Counted from the stretch's first letter, positions 1-9,920 are shown. The stretch: DNA of 52,300 nucleotides from Erythrobacter sp. (GCA_002695185.1 NZOF01000041.1:1-52300); one strand, 5' to 3'. A program made the numbers and translations. The notes: a model not told the origin generated them from the sequence alone.

Positions 1-98
1 CTGAACTTCCAGGCGACTGTGTAAGCTATCGAAATGAGGGGTCCCTTTTAGACGCCGATCACCCCGCTAACGGGGTCCTTTTTGCACGCCGATTCACA
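1..98. mobile_element. Terminus of an IS21-like insertion sequence (rest lies left of the window)
   Basis: Two 22-base direct repeats, at 38-59 and 72-93, match at 19 of 22 positions and share the pattern GGGGTCC(C/T)TTTT..ACGCCGAT. The block ends in TTCACA at about 98. Multiple short terminal repeats next to a CA end are typical of IS21-family tips; the family name is from memory of that pattern, not a search. A hairpin (61-66 with 71-76) followed by a T run (77-83) would also work as a terminator reading right. The element's genes are outside the window. Confidence 0.5.
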
Positions 99-348
99 AG
101 GATGGTCCTTCGCCACCACGACCGAGGTTCATCAGCGAGTTGCCACCGTAGAGCCGCAGCTCGTCGCCGATCAGGGCATGATACCTTCGATGGTTAGGGT
201 GATGGCGTTGGTATTCGTCTTTGACCTCCAGAAAGTTCGTGAGCTTCGCGGTGATGATCTTCACCAGTGGCTCGAGCTCCTCGTTCGTCGCGAGCGATAG
301 GACAGCGTAGAGGTCGCCGCCGCGCAGCCGACCGAGCATTTCCGTCAT
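99..348 (-). pseudogene. UPF0174/YaaW-like protein, 3' end removed by the insertion sequence
   Basis: From the ATG at 348, preceded by a G-rich ribosome-binding stretch, the frame gives about 84 residues. It contains EELEPLVKIITAKLTN, HHPNHRRYHALIGDELRLYG and GNSLMNLGRGG, which I recognise as the N-terminal part of UPF0174 (YaaW, DUF3944-type) proteins; these are usually well over 200 residues. The frame stops at the TGA formed where the coding sequence meets the IS tip at 98. The rest of the gene is missing, so it is a truncated remnant of unknown function. The 190 bases between its start and the next element (349-539) show no gene. Confidence 0.6.
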
Positions 349-539
349 TCCCCACGTTCCCCCTTTTCGATGCACCATCGCAGGATGAATGTATGGGTCG
401 TCGCCGAGCCACTGGCAACCAGACAGCTCAGGTCCCGACTGAATGGCGGGTTCTTGCCAAGCCAGTCGTTCGCGCGTCATTCTATAGATGACTTGGATTG
501 GTCGACAGCTGCCACTCTCAACCACTGCGGGGTCGCTCC

Positions 540-1321
540 CTAGGCGGCGTGGACAAATTTGAGCCAATATCTGGCGGTGGCGAGATGGACCATTCCGAGG
601 AAGCTGTTGGCAAGCTGATCGTAGCGGGTGGCGATAGCGCGGTTGACCTTGAGGTGGCCGAACATGCGCTCGATGCGATTGCGCTGCCTGTAGAGCGCGC
701 GGTCATGCTCGATCTTCACGCGGCGATTTGACCGGCCGGGAATGACAGCCTCGATTTTCCGTTTGGCAAGGTCAGCACGGATTGCGTCGGCGTCGTACCC
801 CTTGTCGGCAAGCAACGCGCCAGGAGCGTGCTCAGGCAGGTCTATCAGGGCGTCATAGGCTTTACAGTCCGCTGCTTCACCGACAGTCAGGTGGAAGGCG
901 AGCGGTCGTCCAAGGGCATCAGCCAGGCAGTGAAGCTTACTGGTGAACCCGCCCCGCGAGCGGCCAAGAGCGCGTCGATGAGTCCCCCTTTTCCGCCCGC
1001 TGCCGAAACGTGGGCGCGAACGGTGGTGCTGTCGATGCTGTAGTGGCCGCTGTCTGCCATGACCTCAGCGAGTGTCACTGCCATGGTCTCCCAGACCCCG
1101 GCCTCGCTCCAGCGTCGGAACCGGCGATAGATTGTGTTCCAACTCCCATACTTGGGCGGCACGTCGCGCCATGGAGCGCCACACCGAAGCCGCCAGAGGA
1201 TGCCGTTGATGATTGAGCGGTTCTGCTCGGGCGGGCGGCCTCGGCCACGGTTCTCAGGCTCGATGGGTAGCAAGCCCTTCAGAATACGCCATTCAGCTTC
1301 GGTGAGATCGCCCCGGCTCAA
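540..1321 (-). CDS. IS5-family transposase made by programmed frameshift
   Basis: The first frame (from a TTG at 1321 behind GGAGG, or a TTG at 1351) runs through LTEAEWRILKGLLP and YSIDSTTVRAH. The second frame, read down to the stop at 540-542, carries LLADKGYDADAIRADL and RNRIERMFGHLK. Together they supply the DDE catalytic triad of IS4/IS5-type transposases. The frames meet at the slippery run 984-993, which reads AAAAGGGGG on the coding strand, the type of site used by IS427-group elements. The final stop codon lies within the CTAG of the left end. The product cuts and joins the element's ends; it looks intact. Confidence 0.8.
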
Positions 1322-1435
1322 GCCTGCCTCCAAAAAGCAGCCTTGAATCAAGCACTGCGCTCCACGTCAATCATCTCCACACAAGTGGTTGGCGAAACCC
1401 GCAGATATTGCGATCACGCTCGCGTGGAGGGCTTT

Positions 1436-1642
1436 ATGGCTTTGGTTGAAGTGTTCGAGGGCGAGGATCTGGAAAAGCTGCTGTTCGTGGCCGAGTTCGA
1501 CTTCCTGCCGCGTGTTGGCGAACACCTTGCCCGAGATATAGACGACTACTTCCACTATTATCACATCGTCAAAATCTGGCACCGACAGGACGCAGCGGAC
1601 GGTGCCTTTCGGGCATGCCTGCTTGTCACGCTGGACGATTGA
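1436..1642 (+). CDS. 68-residue passenger protein inside the IS5 element, unknown function
   Basis: An ATG with a good upstream site (GGAGGG, 4 bases away) opens a 68-codon frame between the transposase start and the right inverted repeat. The protein is acidic and rich in aromatic residues (FEGEDLEKLLF, DDYFHYYHIVKIWHRQD) and has no signal or membrane segment. I do not recognise a family. It is oriented opposite to the transposase and lies wholly within the inverted repeats, so it should travel with the element. It could be a regulator, a toxin-like cargo or an anti-host protein, but the sequence does not decide. Confidence 0.6.
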   Translation: MALVEVFEGEDLEKLLFVAEFDFLPRVGEHLARDIDDYFHYYHIVKIWHRQDAADGAFRACLLVTLDD

Positions 1643-1666
1643 TAACCCCGAATTTGTCCACGCCGC

Positions 1667-2491
1667 CTAGTGAGCGAACAGCAAGGGTAGCGGCGCGCCA
1701 TCGAGAAGATCGCGCGTCACGCCGCCGAGGATCATCTCGCGCAGACGTGAATGGCCATAGGCGCCAAGGGCGAGCAGCCGAGCTCCATGCTGGCGCGCGC
1801 CGCGCACCAATGCGTCGCCCTGGCACAGATCGTCATCGACGGTGAGCGGGCGTACCGTGGTTTCAAATCCATGGCGGGCGAGATGGTGCGCGATATCGGC
1901 GCCCGGCTCCGAGCCATGCCCCTTCGCCGACGCCCGGCCATCCAGGACGAGTATATCCGCCTTTGCTCCGGCAGCCGCGAAAAGCATTGTCTCGCGCAGC
2001 GCCTGCGTCGCTTCGCGGGTCGCGTTCCAGCCGATTGCGAAATGATCGACCGCGTGCGGTACGTGACCGTGCGGCAAGATCAGGACAGGCCGGCCAGAGG
2101 CAAAAAGGATGTTCTCGATGCTGTGCCGACGGGCCGGCGGATATTCATAGGCCTCGCTCGGGCCGAACAGCACCATATCGGCATAGCGGGCCTGGACGCT
2201 CACGCTCGCGAAGATCGTCTCAGGCAGCTCGGAAATCGTGCGCACCTCGACATTGGCGTCATGCGTCAGCTCGGCAAGCCGCTTCTGCTTGGCTTCGACC
2301 GCCTGCGTATAGTCGTGCAGCACGATATAGGGCGGTCCGAAGGTACCGACATAGTCGGGCGACGGGATAACCGAGAGCACGAGGAACGTTAGCCGCGCGC
2401 CATGAAATTCGGCGAAACGCAGGACATCCTGCACAAATTGCTCGTCCTTGTCGGCGGTGTCGACGACAGCGAGAAGATCCTTGAGTGCCAT
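1667..2491 (-). CDS. Universal stress protein with two Usp domains
   Basis: The ATG at 2491 sits five bases behind GGAGG and is preferred over an upstream ATG at 2509. The 274-residue product has two Usp folds, about 1-145 and 150-274. The second ends with the nucleotide-binding signature GAYGHSRLREMILGGVT (G-x2-G-x9-G-S/T pattern). Usp proteins of this two-domain type are cytoplasmic stress and survival factors often induced by oxygen limitation. The IS5 element is inserted exactly at its TAG stop: CTAG is shared, so the gene appears intact. Its upstream side faces a divergent reductase gene. Confidence 0.9.
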   Translation of the reverse strand: MALKDLLAVVDTADKDEQFVQDVLRFAEFHGARLTFLVLSVIPSPDYVGTFGPPYIVLHDYTQAVEAKQKRLAELTHDANVEVRTISELPETIFASVSVQARYADMVLFGPSEAYEYPPARRHSIENILFASGRPVLILPHGHVPHAVDHFAIGWNATREATQALRETMLFAAAGAKADILVLDGRASAKGHGSEPGADIAHHLARHGFETTVRPLTVDDDLCQGDALVRGARQHGARLLALGAYGHSRLREMILGGVTRDLLDGAPLPLLFAH

Positions 2492-2704
2492 TCTTGCCTC
2501 CATCTGCAATCATGCTCACGGTTTGAATCGATGAACCCAATCAGGCGCTGTTTCACTCAGTAATGTTACGGTGCGGAAGCGGTCAGCGCTCGAGGAAGAC
2601 ATGCCGACTGCGGCGATCTGCGAATTCGCGGCTTGATCGGACCCGGGGGCGGGTTGGTAAAGCTACGGATAGAAAGTCCGGTAGCGGCGGGCGACAGGTC
2701 CGCC

Positions 2705-3280
2705 ATGCCCCATATCCTCGTCATTGACGGTCACCCCGATGCGTCCCGCGAGCGCTTCGTCCATGCCCTGGCGCAGACATATGCCGATGCCGCCGCCGAG
2801 GCCGGCCATCAGGTGGAGCGGATCACCGTTGCCCAACTCGACTTTCCCATCCTGCGCTCGCAGGCCGATTGGAAGGACGGGCCGCTGCCGGTCGATATCG
2901 ACCATGCGCAGCAAGCCATTCTGCGCGCGGATCATCTCGTCGTTCTTTATCCGCTGTGGCTCGGCGACATGCCGGCGCTCCTCAAAGCATTTCTGGAGCA
3001 AATCGCGCGGCCGCGCTTCGCCTTCCGCTATCGAGAGCATGGATTCCCGGAGAAGCTGCTGCGCGGGCGTTCGGCGCGCGTGATCGTCACCATGGGAATG
3101 CCCGGCCTCTTCTACAGGCTGGTCTATCGCGCCCACAGCCTCAAGAGCCTCGAGCGCAACATCCTGGCATTTACCGGCATCGGTCCCGTCCGCCATTCGC
3201 TCATCGGCGCCGTCGAGGATCCCCAGCGGCGAGCGCGCTGGCTCGCGCGCGTGGCGGCGCTGGGGCGGCAGGGGGCATGA
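2705..3280 (+). CDS. NAD(P)H:quinone reductase-like flavoprotein (flavodoxin fold)
   Basis: The 191-residue protein starts MPHILVIDGHPD, a flavin-phosphate loop typical of the KefF/MdaB/NQO1-type flavodoxin-fold family. It continues with VVLYPLWLGDMPALLKAFLEQ and PRFAFRY, also family hallmarks. The expected role is cytosolic two-electron reduction of quinones or related electrophiles with FMN or FAD. The start at 2705 is chosen because the fold begins there; a longer frame from 2633 adds a non-conserved leader. A half FNR-like site (TTGAT at about 2635) is upstream but lacks the second arm, so I do not call it regulatory. The gene is divergent from the stress protein gene. Confidence 0.8.
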   Translation: MPHILVIDGHPDASRERFVHALAQTYADAAAEAGHQVERITVAQLDFPILRSQADWKDGPLPVDIDHAQQAILRADHLVVLYPLWLGDMPALLKAFLEQIARPRFAFRYREHGFPEKLLRGRSARVIVTMGMPGLFYRLVYRAHSLKSLERNILAFTGIGPVRHSLIGAVEDPQRRARWLARVAALGRQGA

Positions 3281-3363
3281 GGTTGACATGGTCGCGCAGT
3301 GGGGAACGCCGATCAGCGCTTGTGGCCACGGGCAGATGACGCCGCCTCTCCAGGGGTGGCCGC

Positions 3364-3960
3364 GTGCGCAAATCAGCTTACGAGGATGATATAGGGGTAA
3401 CGGATCCGCTCGATGACCTCGCCGAGACGATGGACCGGGCCGCCGTCGCCGCCGTGGCGCAGCTGACCGGCGGCTTGTCCCCGGTCATCCTCGTCTAGGC
3501 GTTCACCGACTGGGCCGCACATCTTGGCCTTTCCCAGGGGAAGAGGATGCATCTCGCCGCGAAGGCTGTTCGCAAGCAGGCCCCCTTCGCTCGACTATGG
3601 CCTGCGCCGTATGCTCGATGAGGGCTGCGACCGCTCGATCGAGCCCCTGCCCCAGGATCAGCGCATGCCGCTGTTCGTGGTCGGGACTGAGCGCGACCAT
3701 GTCGCGCCATAGCGATCGGTCTACAAGATCTATATGCTCTCCGGCGCGAACGTGGTCATCGTGCTGACGCAGGGCGGGCACAATGCCGGATTCTCACCGC
3801 ACCCGGACATCCGCACCGTTCCTACCGCATCCAACGAACGGGCGCAGGACCGCCAGGCGCTCGATCCTGACGACTGGCTCGCGCGCGAAGACGCGGTAAA
3901 CCCGCCGCCAATGGGCGCCCCGCCTATGCTTTTGAACAATAGCACTCGCGTGCCGGCGGG
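3364..3960 (+). pseudogene. Decayed second copy of a PHA synthase gene
   Basis: The segment begins DPLDDLAETMDRAA and GLSPVIL, the N-terminus of the intact synthase encoded at 13700-15454. It hits an in-frame TAG at 3496-3498, then resumes with FTDWAAHLGLS. After loss of most of the central coding region it picks up the C-terminal part (SIEPLPQDQR, MPLFVVGTERDHVAP, a TAG in place of the conserved Trp, LTQGGHNAGFS, DDWLARED). At least two stops, frame changes and a deletion removing the catalytic cysteine make it non-functional. It shows that a second pha locus once existed here. Confidence 0.8.
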
Positions 3961-4002
3961 GTGGAGCGACGCCCCGGCCGCGAGCGGCCCGCGCGAGACG
4001 CG

Positions 4003-4998
4003 TCAGAGCGAGGGGATCAGGACCGCCGCGCCGACAAGCTGCCCCGAGCGCAGCTGGGCAAGCGCGTTATTTGCATCGGCCAGCGGGAAGCATGTCGTGA
4101 CCGATCTGATTCTCGCTTGCTGTCCGATCTCGAAAAAGCTCTCGCCGTCCTCGCGGGTGAGATTGGCGATCGACCGGATCGAGCGCTCCTCCCACAGGTC
4201 GCGATAGGGGAATTGCGGGATGTCACTCATGTGAATGCCCGCGCAGATGACCCGCCCGCCCTTGCGCACGGCGCGCAGCGCTTGCGGCACGAGCGCACCG
4301 ACCGGTGCGAACAGGATCGCCGCATCGAGCTTTACCGGAGGCAACGCGTCCGATGGTCCCGACCAGCGGCATCCGAGCGATTGCGCGAACGCCTGCGCCT
4401 GCGCATCGCCCGGCCGGGTGAAAGCATAGACTTCTCGTCCCTGCCAGACCGCGATCTGGGCGATGATGTGTGCGGCCGCGCCGAAGCCGTAGAGCCCGAG
4501 CCGGCCTCCATCACCGGCCGCCCGCAGCGCACGCCATCCGATCAGGCCGGCGCACAGCAGGGGCGCTGCCTCCTCGTCGGCGAACGCAACAGGGATGGGA
4601 AAACAGAACCGGGCATCGGCCACGCAATGCGTCGCATAGCCGCCGTCCCGGGTGCACCCCGTGAAGGTCGGCGAATCGCACAGATTTTCATGGCCCTCGC
4701 GGCAATATTCGCAAGTTCCGCAGCTACGCCCGAGCCAGGGGACGCCCACGCGGTCGCCGGCCGTGAGGGTCGAGACATGGGCTCCCGCCCGCTCTACCGT
4801 CCCGACGATTTCGTGTCCGGGGATGATCGGCAGCCGCGCAGAAACCTCGCCATCGACAATGTGCAGGTCGGTCCGGCAGACGCCGCACGCGGCGACCTTG
4901 ATCAGGATCTCTCCGTCACCGGGATCTGGGATCGCGCGGCTGACCGGCTGCAGCCGCTGGCCTACGCCCCCCAACTGCATGGCGGTCATTCCGTTCAT
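4003..4998 (-). CDS. Zinc-dependent alcohol dehydrogenase (AdhP-like)
   Basis: This 331-residue medium-chain dehydrogenase has the catalytic zinc ligands in CGVCRTDLH and GHE, and the four-cysteine structural zinc loop CGTCEYCREGHENLC. A nucleotide-binding glycine turn (GLYGFGAAAH) lies at about residue 170. The family oxidises alcohols or reduces aldehydes with NAD(P). It lies 31 bases after the GNAT gene on the same strand, so the two probably form an operon. In the neighbourhood of acetate kinase and PHA genes it could re-oxidise NADH under low oxygen; that role is inferred from context. Confidence 0.88.
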   Translation of the reverse strand: MNGMTAMQLGGVGQRLQPVSRAIPDPGDGEILIKVAACGVCRTDLHIVDGEVSARLPIIPGHEIVGTVERAGAHVSTLTAGDRVGVPWLGRSCGTCEYCREGHENLCDSPTFTGCTRDGGYATHCVADARFCFPIPVAFADEEAAPLLCAGLIGWRALRAAGDGGRLGLYGFGAAAHIIAQIAVWQGREVYAFTRPGDAQAQAFAQSLGCRWSGPSDALPPVKLDAAILFAPVGALVPQALRAVRKGGRVICAGIHMSDIPQFPYRDLWEERSIRSIANLTREDGESFFEIGQQARIRSVTTCFPLADANNALAQLRSGQLVGAAVLIPSL

Positions 4999-5029
4999 GC
5001 CCCGGCTCGCTCCTTCGCCGGCACGCCTG

Positions 5030-5545
5030 TCAGGCGAGCTGCTTGGAAACGATCACGAGCGTCGAATCGCCGGGATAGGGTTTGACGTCAAAACCGGAGT
5101 CCCGTTCGACCTCGATTGCGCTCTTGTTCTGGCGGCTTTCGACCGACTCGAGCGATTTCACGCCTCTTGCCTTGGCATAAGCGGCCGCGTGGTTGAGCAT
5201 CGTCCAGCCGATCCCCTTGTGCTTATGGTCCGCGCGCACGACGATAGCCACTTCGCTCCGCTCTCCGGCGGGATCGGTGGCGATCAAGGCGGTCGCGACG
5301 AGGGTGTCCCCGTCCACAAATGCCAGAAAATCCTCGGTCTGCTTGTGGTCGACATCGACCATGGCCGCGATCTGGTCGCTGGACACTTCGTTGATCCCGG
5401 AGAGGAAGCGATAGCGCAGGTCATCGGTGGCGACGTTCGCGAAAAACGCCCGCAACCTCTCGCCATCGTCCTTGCGCACTGGGCGCACCGCGAGGGTGAG
5501 ACCCGAGTGGGTCGTCAGGGATTCCGTCTGGTCGCTCTGCGTCAT
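5030..5545 (-). CDS. GNAT-family N-acetyltransferase
   Basis: The 171-residue protein shows LAVRPVRKDDGERLRAFFAN at the start of the fold and VAIVVRADHKHKGIGWTMLN, a version of the acetyl-CoA loop (R/Q-x-x-G-x-G/A). The ATG at 5545 is chosen because the GNAT fold begins soon after and an AGG element precedes it; the open frame extends further upstream without a plausible start. The substrate cannot be deduced. Related GNAT domains in stress loci act on proteins, including acetyl-CoA synthetases. It is the first gene of a probable two-gene unit with the alcohol dehydrogenase. Confidence 0.8.
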   Translation of the reverse strand: MTQSDQTESLTTHSGLTLAVRPVRKDDGERLRAFFANVATDDLRYRFLSGINEVSSDQIAAMVDVDHKQTEDFLAFVDGDTLVATALIATDPAGERSEVAIVVRADHKHKGIGWTMLNHAAAYAKARGVKSLESVESRQNKSAIEVERDSGFDVKPYPGDSTLVIVSKQLA

Positions 5546-5795
5546 GGCAAACCTCATCTGATGGTCTTCGTACACGGTAGTCTTAAGGTCCTGACCATGT
5601 TTCGCCATCATGAAAGCGAGGACGAGGGCAAAAGCATGGGCGGAATACTGTGCTATTTCCGTTGTGCAGGATAAACCACACAACAGCGGCTCAACAACGA
5701 GCCGCCCTGGTTGTCCAGCCGCTTCCAATGATTGCGAGCCTGGCTCTTCCTTCTTCGAGCGCTCAAATCAGCCGTCGCGGCGCGCGACTTCCTTG

Positions 5796-5909
5796 TCATC
5801 CAGGAAGCTTCGCCATGATGATGGTGGCGATCGCCACGATGAGACCGGCTGTCAATCCATACAGGAAGATGATATCGATCGACCGACGAATTCTGTCCAG
5901 GGCGCGCAT
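5796..5909 (-). CDS. 37-residue single-span membrane protein
   Basis: A strong ribosome-binding site (GGAAGGGAG, 6 bases before the ATG) opens a 37-codon frame. It has a basic N-terminus (RALDRIRRS) followed by one hydrophobic helix (IDIIFLYGLTAGLIVAIATI) and a short tail. It ends well clear of the GNAT gene and of the ABC operon, so it is a stand-alone small gene. I do not recognise a family. Two other tiny single-span proteins occur in the same island (20821 and 33092). The basic end suggests the N-terminus stays in the cytoplasm. Confidence 0.6.
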   Translation of the reverse strand: MRALDRIRRSIDIIFLYGLTAGLIVAIATIIMAKLPG

Positions 5910-6005
5910 GGAATTTCTCCCTTCCATTGATGATGAGAGTTTCCCTCAGCCGCGCTTACGGGCATATCGGTAGTGTTACTGAGGTCGCCTTCACTATGTG
6001 CCCTT

Positions 6006-7130
6006 TCATGTCATGCTTCCGATCGTTCGGCGGAAGCGGCCGAGCGCGATCAGGAAAAACACCGCGCCGATCGCGGTGATCGCAAGGAACTGCGGCCACA
6101 CCACGTCGAGCCCGGCGCCGCGATAGAGGATCGATTGCGCCATCTTGACGAAATGGGTGGTGGGCGCGGCGAGCATCGCCGTCTGCACGATCTCCGGCAT
6201 GCTCTCGCGCGGGGTCATGCCGCCGGACAGGAGCTGAAGCGGCAGCAACACAAGCATCAACAAGAGTCCGAACTGCGGCATGGACCGCGCGATCGTGCCC
6301 ATGAAGATGCCGATCGACGTGGTGGCAAACAGATGAAGCCCCGCCCCGAGGAGGAATAGCGGAACCGATCCCTCGATCGGCACCTTCAAAATGCCCTCGA
6401 TCACGAACAGCAGCGCGATGGCGCAAGCGACGAGGACAACGAGCCCCATCGCCCAGACCTTGCTCGCCATGATCTCGAACGGCGTGACCGGCATAACCAG
6501 CAGATGCTCGATGGTGCCATGTTCGCGTTCGCGGATCAGCGCGGCGCCCGTCAACACAATCGAGAGCATAGTGACGTTGTTGATGATCTCCATCACCGAC
6601 CCGAACCAGCTTTGCGCCAGCGTCGGATTGAAGCGGGTCCGCAGGGCGAGGTCGGCGAGCGGCGCGGCCGCAGCCCGCGTACCCCTCATGAACTCCGACA
6701 CCTCACCCTGCACAATCTGCTGGATGTATCCGCCGCCGGTGAACGCCTGGCTCATCCGCGTGGCGTCGATGTTGAGCTGAACGGTCGGCTGGCGGCCGGC
6801 GAGCACGTCGCGCTGGAAATCAGGCGGCAGGTCGAGCGCGAAGGTGTAGCGGCCCGCGTCCATCGCCGGATCGACCTCGCGGAGCGGAATCAGCGCCGGT
6901 GGCGTGAAATGCGGCGGATAAAAGGCTCCGGTGATCCGGTTTGACAAAGGTGACTGATCCTCGTCGACGATGGCGATCGGCGCCTTGTGCAGCGTCTCGG
7001 GCGTGGCGGAGGCCGCCACGTAGATGCCGAAGGAGAAGGCGTAGACGATCAGCACCAGCATCATCGGATCGCGCCACAGGCTGCGCAGTTCCTTGACCCC
7101 AAGACGCCCGATATTGGCAGTACGCCGCAT
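6006..7130 (-). CDS. ABC-2 type transporter permease (YhhJ-like)
   Basis: The 374-residue protein has one N-terminal membrane span (about 22-42), a long extracytoplasmic domain, and a C-terminal bundle of five spans. Between them lies the ABC-2 signature region LIREREHGTIEHLLVMPVTP. This matches the permease that pairs with RbbA-like double-ATPase fusions in tripartite efflux systems. Its ATG directly abuts the TAG of the upstream fusion gene, so translation is probably coupled. It is the last gene of the efflux operon running from 12468 down to 6006. Confidence 0.9.
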   Translation of the reverse strand: MRRTANIGRLGVKELRSLWRDPMMLVLIVYAFSFGIYVAASATPETLHKAPIAIVDEDQSPLSNRITGAFYPPHFTPPALIPLREVDPAMDAGRYTFALDLPPDFQRDVLAGRQPTVQLNIDATRMSQAFTGGGYIQQIVQGEVSEFMRGTRAAAAPLADLALRTRFNPTLAQSWFGSVMEIINNVTMLSIVLTGAALIREREHGTIEHLLVMPVTPFEIMASKVWAMGLVVLVACAIALLFVIEGILKVPIEGSVPLFLLGAGLHLFATTSIGIFMGTIARSMPQFGLLLMLVLLPLQLLSGGMTPRESMPEIVQTAMLAAPTTHFVKMAQSILYRGAGLDVVWPQFLAITAIGAVFFLIALGRFRRTIGSMT

Positions 7131-9920
7131 CTAACTCTCCTGCTTTCTGAGCAGCGCGACACACAGCGCGAGCAGAACGGGCACGGCCGCCGCCAACGCC
7201 AGAAGCGGCTGGCTCAGATCGCCGAAACCCAGCCCCTTCGAGAAGACGCCCCGGCAGATCGTCACGAAGTGAGTGGTCGGAAAGACGCGCCCGAGGGAGG
7301 CCCCCGCGCCCTCCAGCGACGAAACCGGGTTGATCAGCCCGGAGAACTGTACGGCCGGCAGGATGGTGCCGATTGCGGTGGCGAACAATGCGGCGATCTG
7401 GCTGCGCATGAAGATGGAGAAGAGCAGCCCGATTGCCGTCGCCGACAGGGTGTAGAGCAGCGCCCCGACGGTCATCGCGAGCACGTCGCCGGTGATGGGC
7501 ACGCGAAAGACGAGCAACGCCAGCAACACCAGCAGAACATAGTTCAGCATGGCGAGCGCGACATAGGGCAGCTGCTTGCCCAACAGGAACTCGGTCCGCG
7601 TGATCGGCGTGACGTAAAAGTTGATGATGGAGCCCAACTCCTTCTCGCGCACGACGCTGAGCGCCGTCAGGATGGCCGGGAAGAGCAGCAGCAGAACGGG
7701 AATGACCGCCGGCGCGATCGCTATCAGGCTCTTGACGTCGGGATTGTAGCGGTAGCGCGTTTCGATATTGATGAGGCCCGCCGACGGTCGCACGCCGAGC
7801 TCTTGCACCGCCATGTCGCTCAGCCATTGGGCGTGCAACGCCTGAACATATCCCTGCACGGTCTCCGCGCGCATCGGCATGGCGCCGTCGATCCACACGC
7901 CGATCTGGACCGGGTCGCCGCGACGCAGGTCGCGCGCGAAAGCCGGTGGAATCTCGATCGCAACGCTCAGCTCGCCTTTCCGCATGCGCCGGTCGAGCTG
8001 GGCGTAATCGGTGATCGGCGGGTGTTCGATGAAGTAGCGGGACCCGGCGAGGTTCAGCGCATAATTCTGGCTGGTCGTGGTGCTGTCGCGATCGAGCACG
8101 GCGAACGGCAGGTTCTCGACATCCATGCTGATGCCATAGCCCATGATGAACATCAGAATGACGCTGCCCAGCAGCGCCAGGGTGGCGCGGATCGGATCGC
8201 GGCGCAGCTCTAGCGCCTCGCGCCGGGAATAGCTCAGCATCCGCCGGCGACTGAAGACATGGGAGAAGCGGCTTGCCGCCTCGCTCCGCTCTGCGGATGG
8301 GGAAGGCGAGGCTGGCGCGGCCCTGGCGTTCGTCCTATCGCCTTTGCCGGTCTCGCCAGCGGCGTCCTCAAGATAGGCGATGAATGCCTCGTCCAACGTC
8401 GCGCTGCCGCGCTGCTCGACGATATTGGCCGGCGTATCACTGATCAGCACCTTGCCCGCGTGCATCAGTGAGATGCGGTCGCAGCGTTCGGCTTCGTTCA
8501 TGAAATGGGTGGATATGAAGATCGTCACCCTGTCGTTGCGGGACAGGTCGATCATCATCTGCCAAAACTGGTCGCGCGCGATCGGATCGACGCCGGACGT
8601 CGGCTCGTCGAGAATCAGCATCTCCGGCCTGTGGATCATCGCCACCGCGAGGCTGAGGCGTTGGCGCTGTCCGAGCGGCAATGCGTCGGGAAACGTGTGC
8701 ATGATGTCCGAAAGGCCGAAACGGGTGGCCATCTCATCGACACGGGCGGGGATTTCCGCCGAGTCGACATGGAACAGCTTGGCGTGCAGCTCCAGATTCT
8801 GCCTGACGGTGAGTTCCGAATAGAGCGAAAAGGCCTGGCTCATATAGCCGACCCGACGGCGGGTTTCGATGTCGCGGCTGTCGACCTGCTTGCCGAACAG
8901 CCAGGCCTCGCCTTCACTGGCGGCCAACAGGCCCGTGAGCATTTTCATGGTCGTGGATTTGCCGCAGCCATTCGATCCCAGGAAACCGAAGATCTCGCCG
9001 CGCTCAATGCGGAAGTCGACATGGTCGACCGCAGTGAAGTCGCCAAACCGCATCGTCAGCCCTTTGGCTTCGATCGCGATCTCTGCATCCGTTCCGCCCC
9101 TGCGGGGCGGAATGGTCACCGACCTGTGCCCTCGCCGCCGTTCCTCGGGCAGCAATGCGATGAAAGCCTGTTCCAGCCCGTCCGCGCCGGTGCGCGCGTA
9201 AAAGTCGGCTGGTGTCCCGCTCGCGAGGATCTGGCCCGCATCCATCGCCACCAGCCACTCGAACCGCGCGGCCTCCTCCATGTAGGCGGTGGCAACCAGC
9301 ACGCTCATCCCCGGCCGGTCACCGCGGATGCGGTCGATCAGGTCCCAGAACTGCGCGCGCGACAGCGGATCGACGCCGGTGGTCGGCTCGTCGAGCAGCA
9401 GGAAGTCGGGATCGTGGATGAGGGCGCAGCACAGCCCGAGCTTCTGCTTCATGCCCCCGGACAGCTTGCCCGCCGGCCGGTCGCGAAAGAGCGACAGGCC
9501 GGTGCTGTCGAGCAGGTCGCCGATCCGGCGCTCGCGCTCGGCCGCGTCCTGCCCGAACAAGCGGCCGAAAAACTCCAGATTCTCGAAGACCGAGAGCGTT
9601 GGATAGAGGTTCTTGCCGAGCCCCTGCGGCATATAGGCGATACGTGGACAGACCGCCTCGCGGTAGCGCCGGTCCGCCATGTCGCCGCCCAGCACCTCCA
9701 CCGTGCCCGACTGGATAACGCGCGCGCCAGCGATCAGCGAGATCAGGCTCGACTTGCCGACGCCGTCCGGACCGATCAATGCGACCATGCGCCCGGCGGG
9801 AATTTCGAGATCGACGCCGCTAAGCGCCCGGCTTTTTCCATAGTGCAGATCGACGCCGGCAAGGCGCGCCGCCGGCGCCGGCCTGGCTGGCGGGATCTCC
9901 AGCTGGACAACCTCGCTCAT
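7131..9920 (-). CDS. rbbA: RbbA-like fusion: two ABC ATPase domains plus ABC-2 permease
   Basis: The 929-residue protein has two nucleotide-binding domains and a C-terminal ABC-2 membrane domain. The first domain has Walker [10 protein letters not shown] and signature [11 protein letters not shown]. The second has Walker [10 protein letters not shown] and an altered signature, [12 protein letters not shown] linker of about 60 residues leads into the membrane domain (about 550-929) with [19 protein letters not shown]. This is the layout of RbbA/YhiH. Some family members bind ribosomes, but the flanking HlyD and NodT genes favour a drug or lipid efflux role. The start at 9920 overlaps the HlyD stop (ATGA). 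Confidence 0.9.
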   Translation of the reverse strand: MSEVVQLEIPPARPAPAARLAGVDLHYGKSRALSGVDLEIPAGRMVALIGPDGVGKSSLISLIAGARVIQSGTVEVLGGDMADRRYREAVCPRIAYMPQGLGKNLYPTLSVFENLEFFGRLFGQDAAERERRIGDLLDSTGLSLFRDRPAGKLSGGMKQKLGLCCALIHDPDFLLLDEPTTGVDPLSRAQFWDLIDRIRGDRPGMSVLVATAYMEEAARFEWLVAMDAGQILASGTPADFYARTGADGLEQAFIALLPEERRRGHRSVTIPPRRGGTDAEIAIEAKGLTMRFGDFTAVDHVDFRIERGEIFGFLGSNGCGKSTTMKMLTGLLAASEGEAWLFGKQVDSRDIETRRRVGYMSQAFSLYSELTVRQNLELHAKLFHVDSAEIPARVDEMATRFGLSDIMHTFPDALPLGQRQRLSLAVAMIHRPEMLILDEPTSGVDPIARDQFWQMMIDLSRNDRVTIFISTHFMNEAERCDRISLMHAGKVLISDTPANIVEQRGSATLDEAFIAYLEDAAGETGKGDRTNARAAPASPSPSAERSEAASRFSHVFSRRRMLSYSRREALELRRDPIRATLALLGSVILMFIMGYGISMDVENLPFAVLDRDSTTTSQNYALNLAGSRYFIEHPPITDYAQLDRRMRKGELSVAIEIPPAFARDLRRGDPVQIGVWIDGAMPMRAETVQGYVQALHAQWLSDMAVQELGVRPSAGLINIETRYRYNPDVKSLIAIAPAVIPVLLLLFPAILTALSVVREKELGSIINFYVTPITRTEFLLGKQLPYVALAMLNYVLLVLLALLVFRVPITGDVLAMTVGALLYTLSATAIGLLFSIFMRSQIAALFATAIGTILPAVQFSGLINPVSSLEGAGASLGRVFPTTHFVTICRGVFSKGLGFGDLSQPLLALAAAVPVLLALCVALLRKQES

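Larger units (their letters stand above)
540..1670. mobile_element. IS5-family element (IS427-like) with a passenger gene
   Basis: The ends 540-559 and 1651-1670 are a perfect 20-base inverted repeat beginning CTAGGCGGCGTGG. Because CTAG is both a palindrome and the usual IS5-type target, the outer CTAG at 540-543 and 1667-1670 may be the target duplication, with the element proper at 544-1666. Inside are a two-frame transposase on the minus strand and a short gene on the plus strand. Most two-frame IS5 elements are about 0.85-0.9 kb; the extra length here is the passenger segment. Confidence 0.85.

Noticed and set aside
2634..2650. TTGATCGGACCCGG as an FNR box before the quinone reductase
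   Set aside because: Only the left half-site fits; the second arm (ATCAA) is absent.
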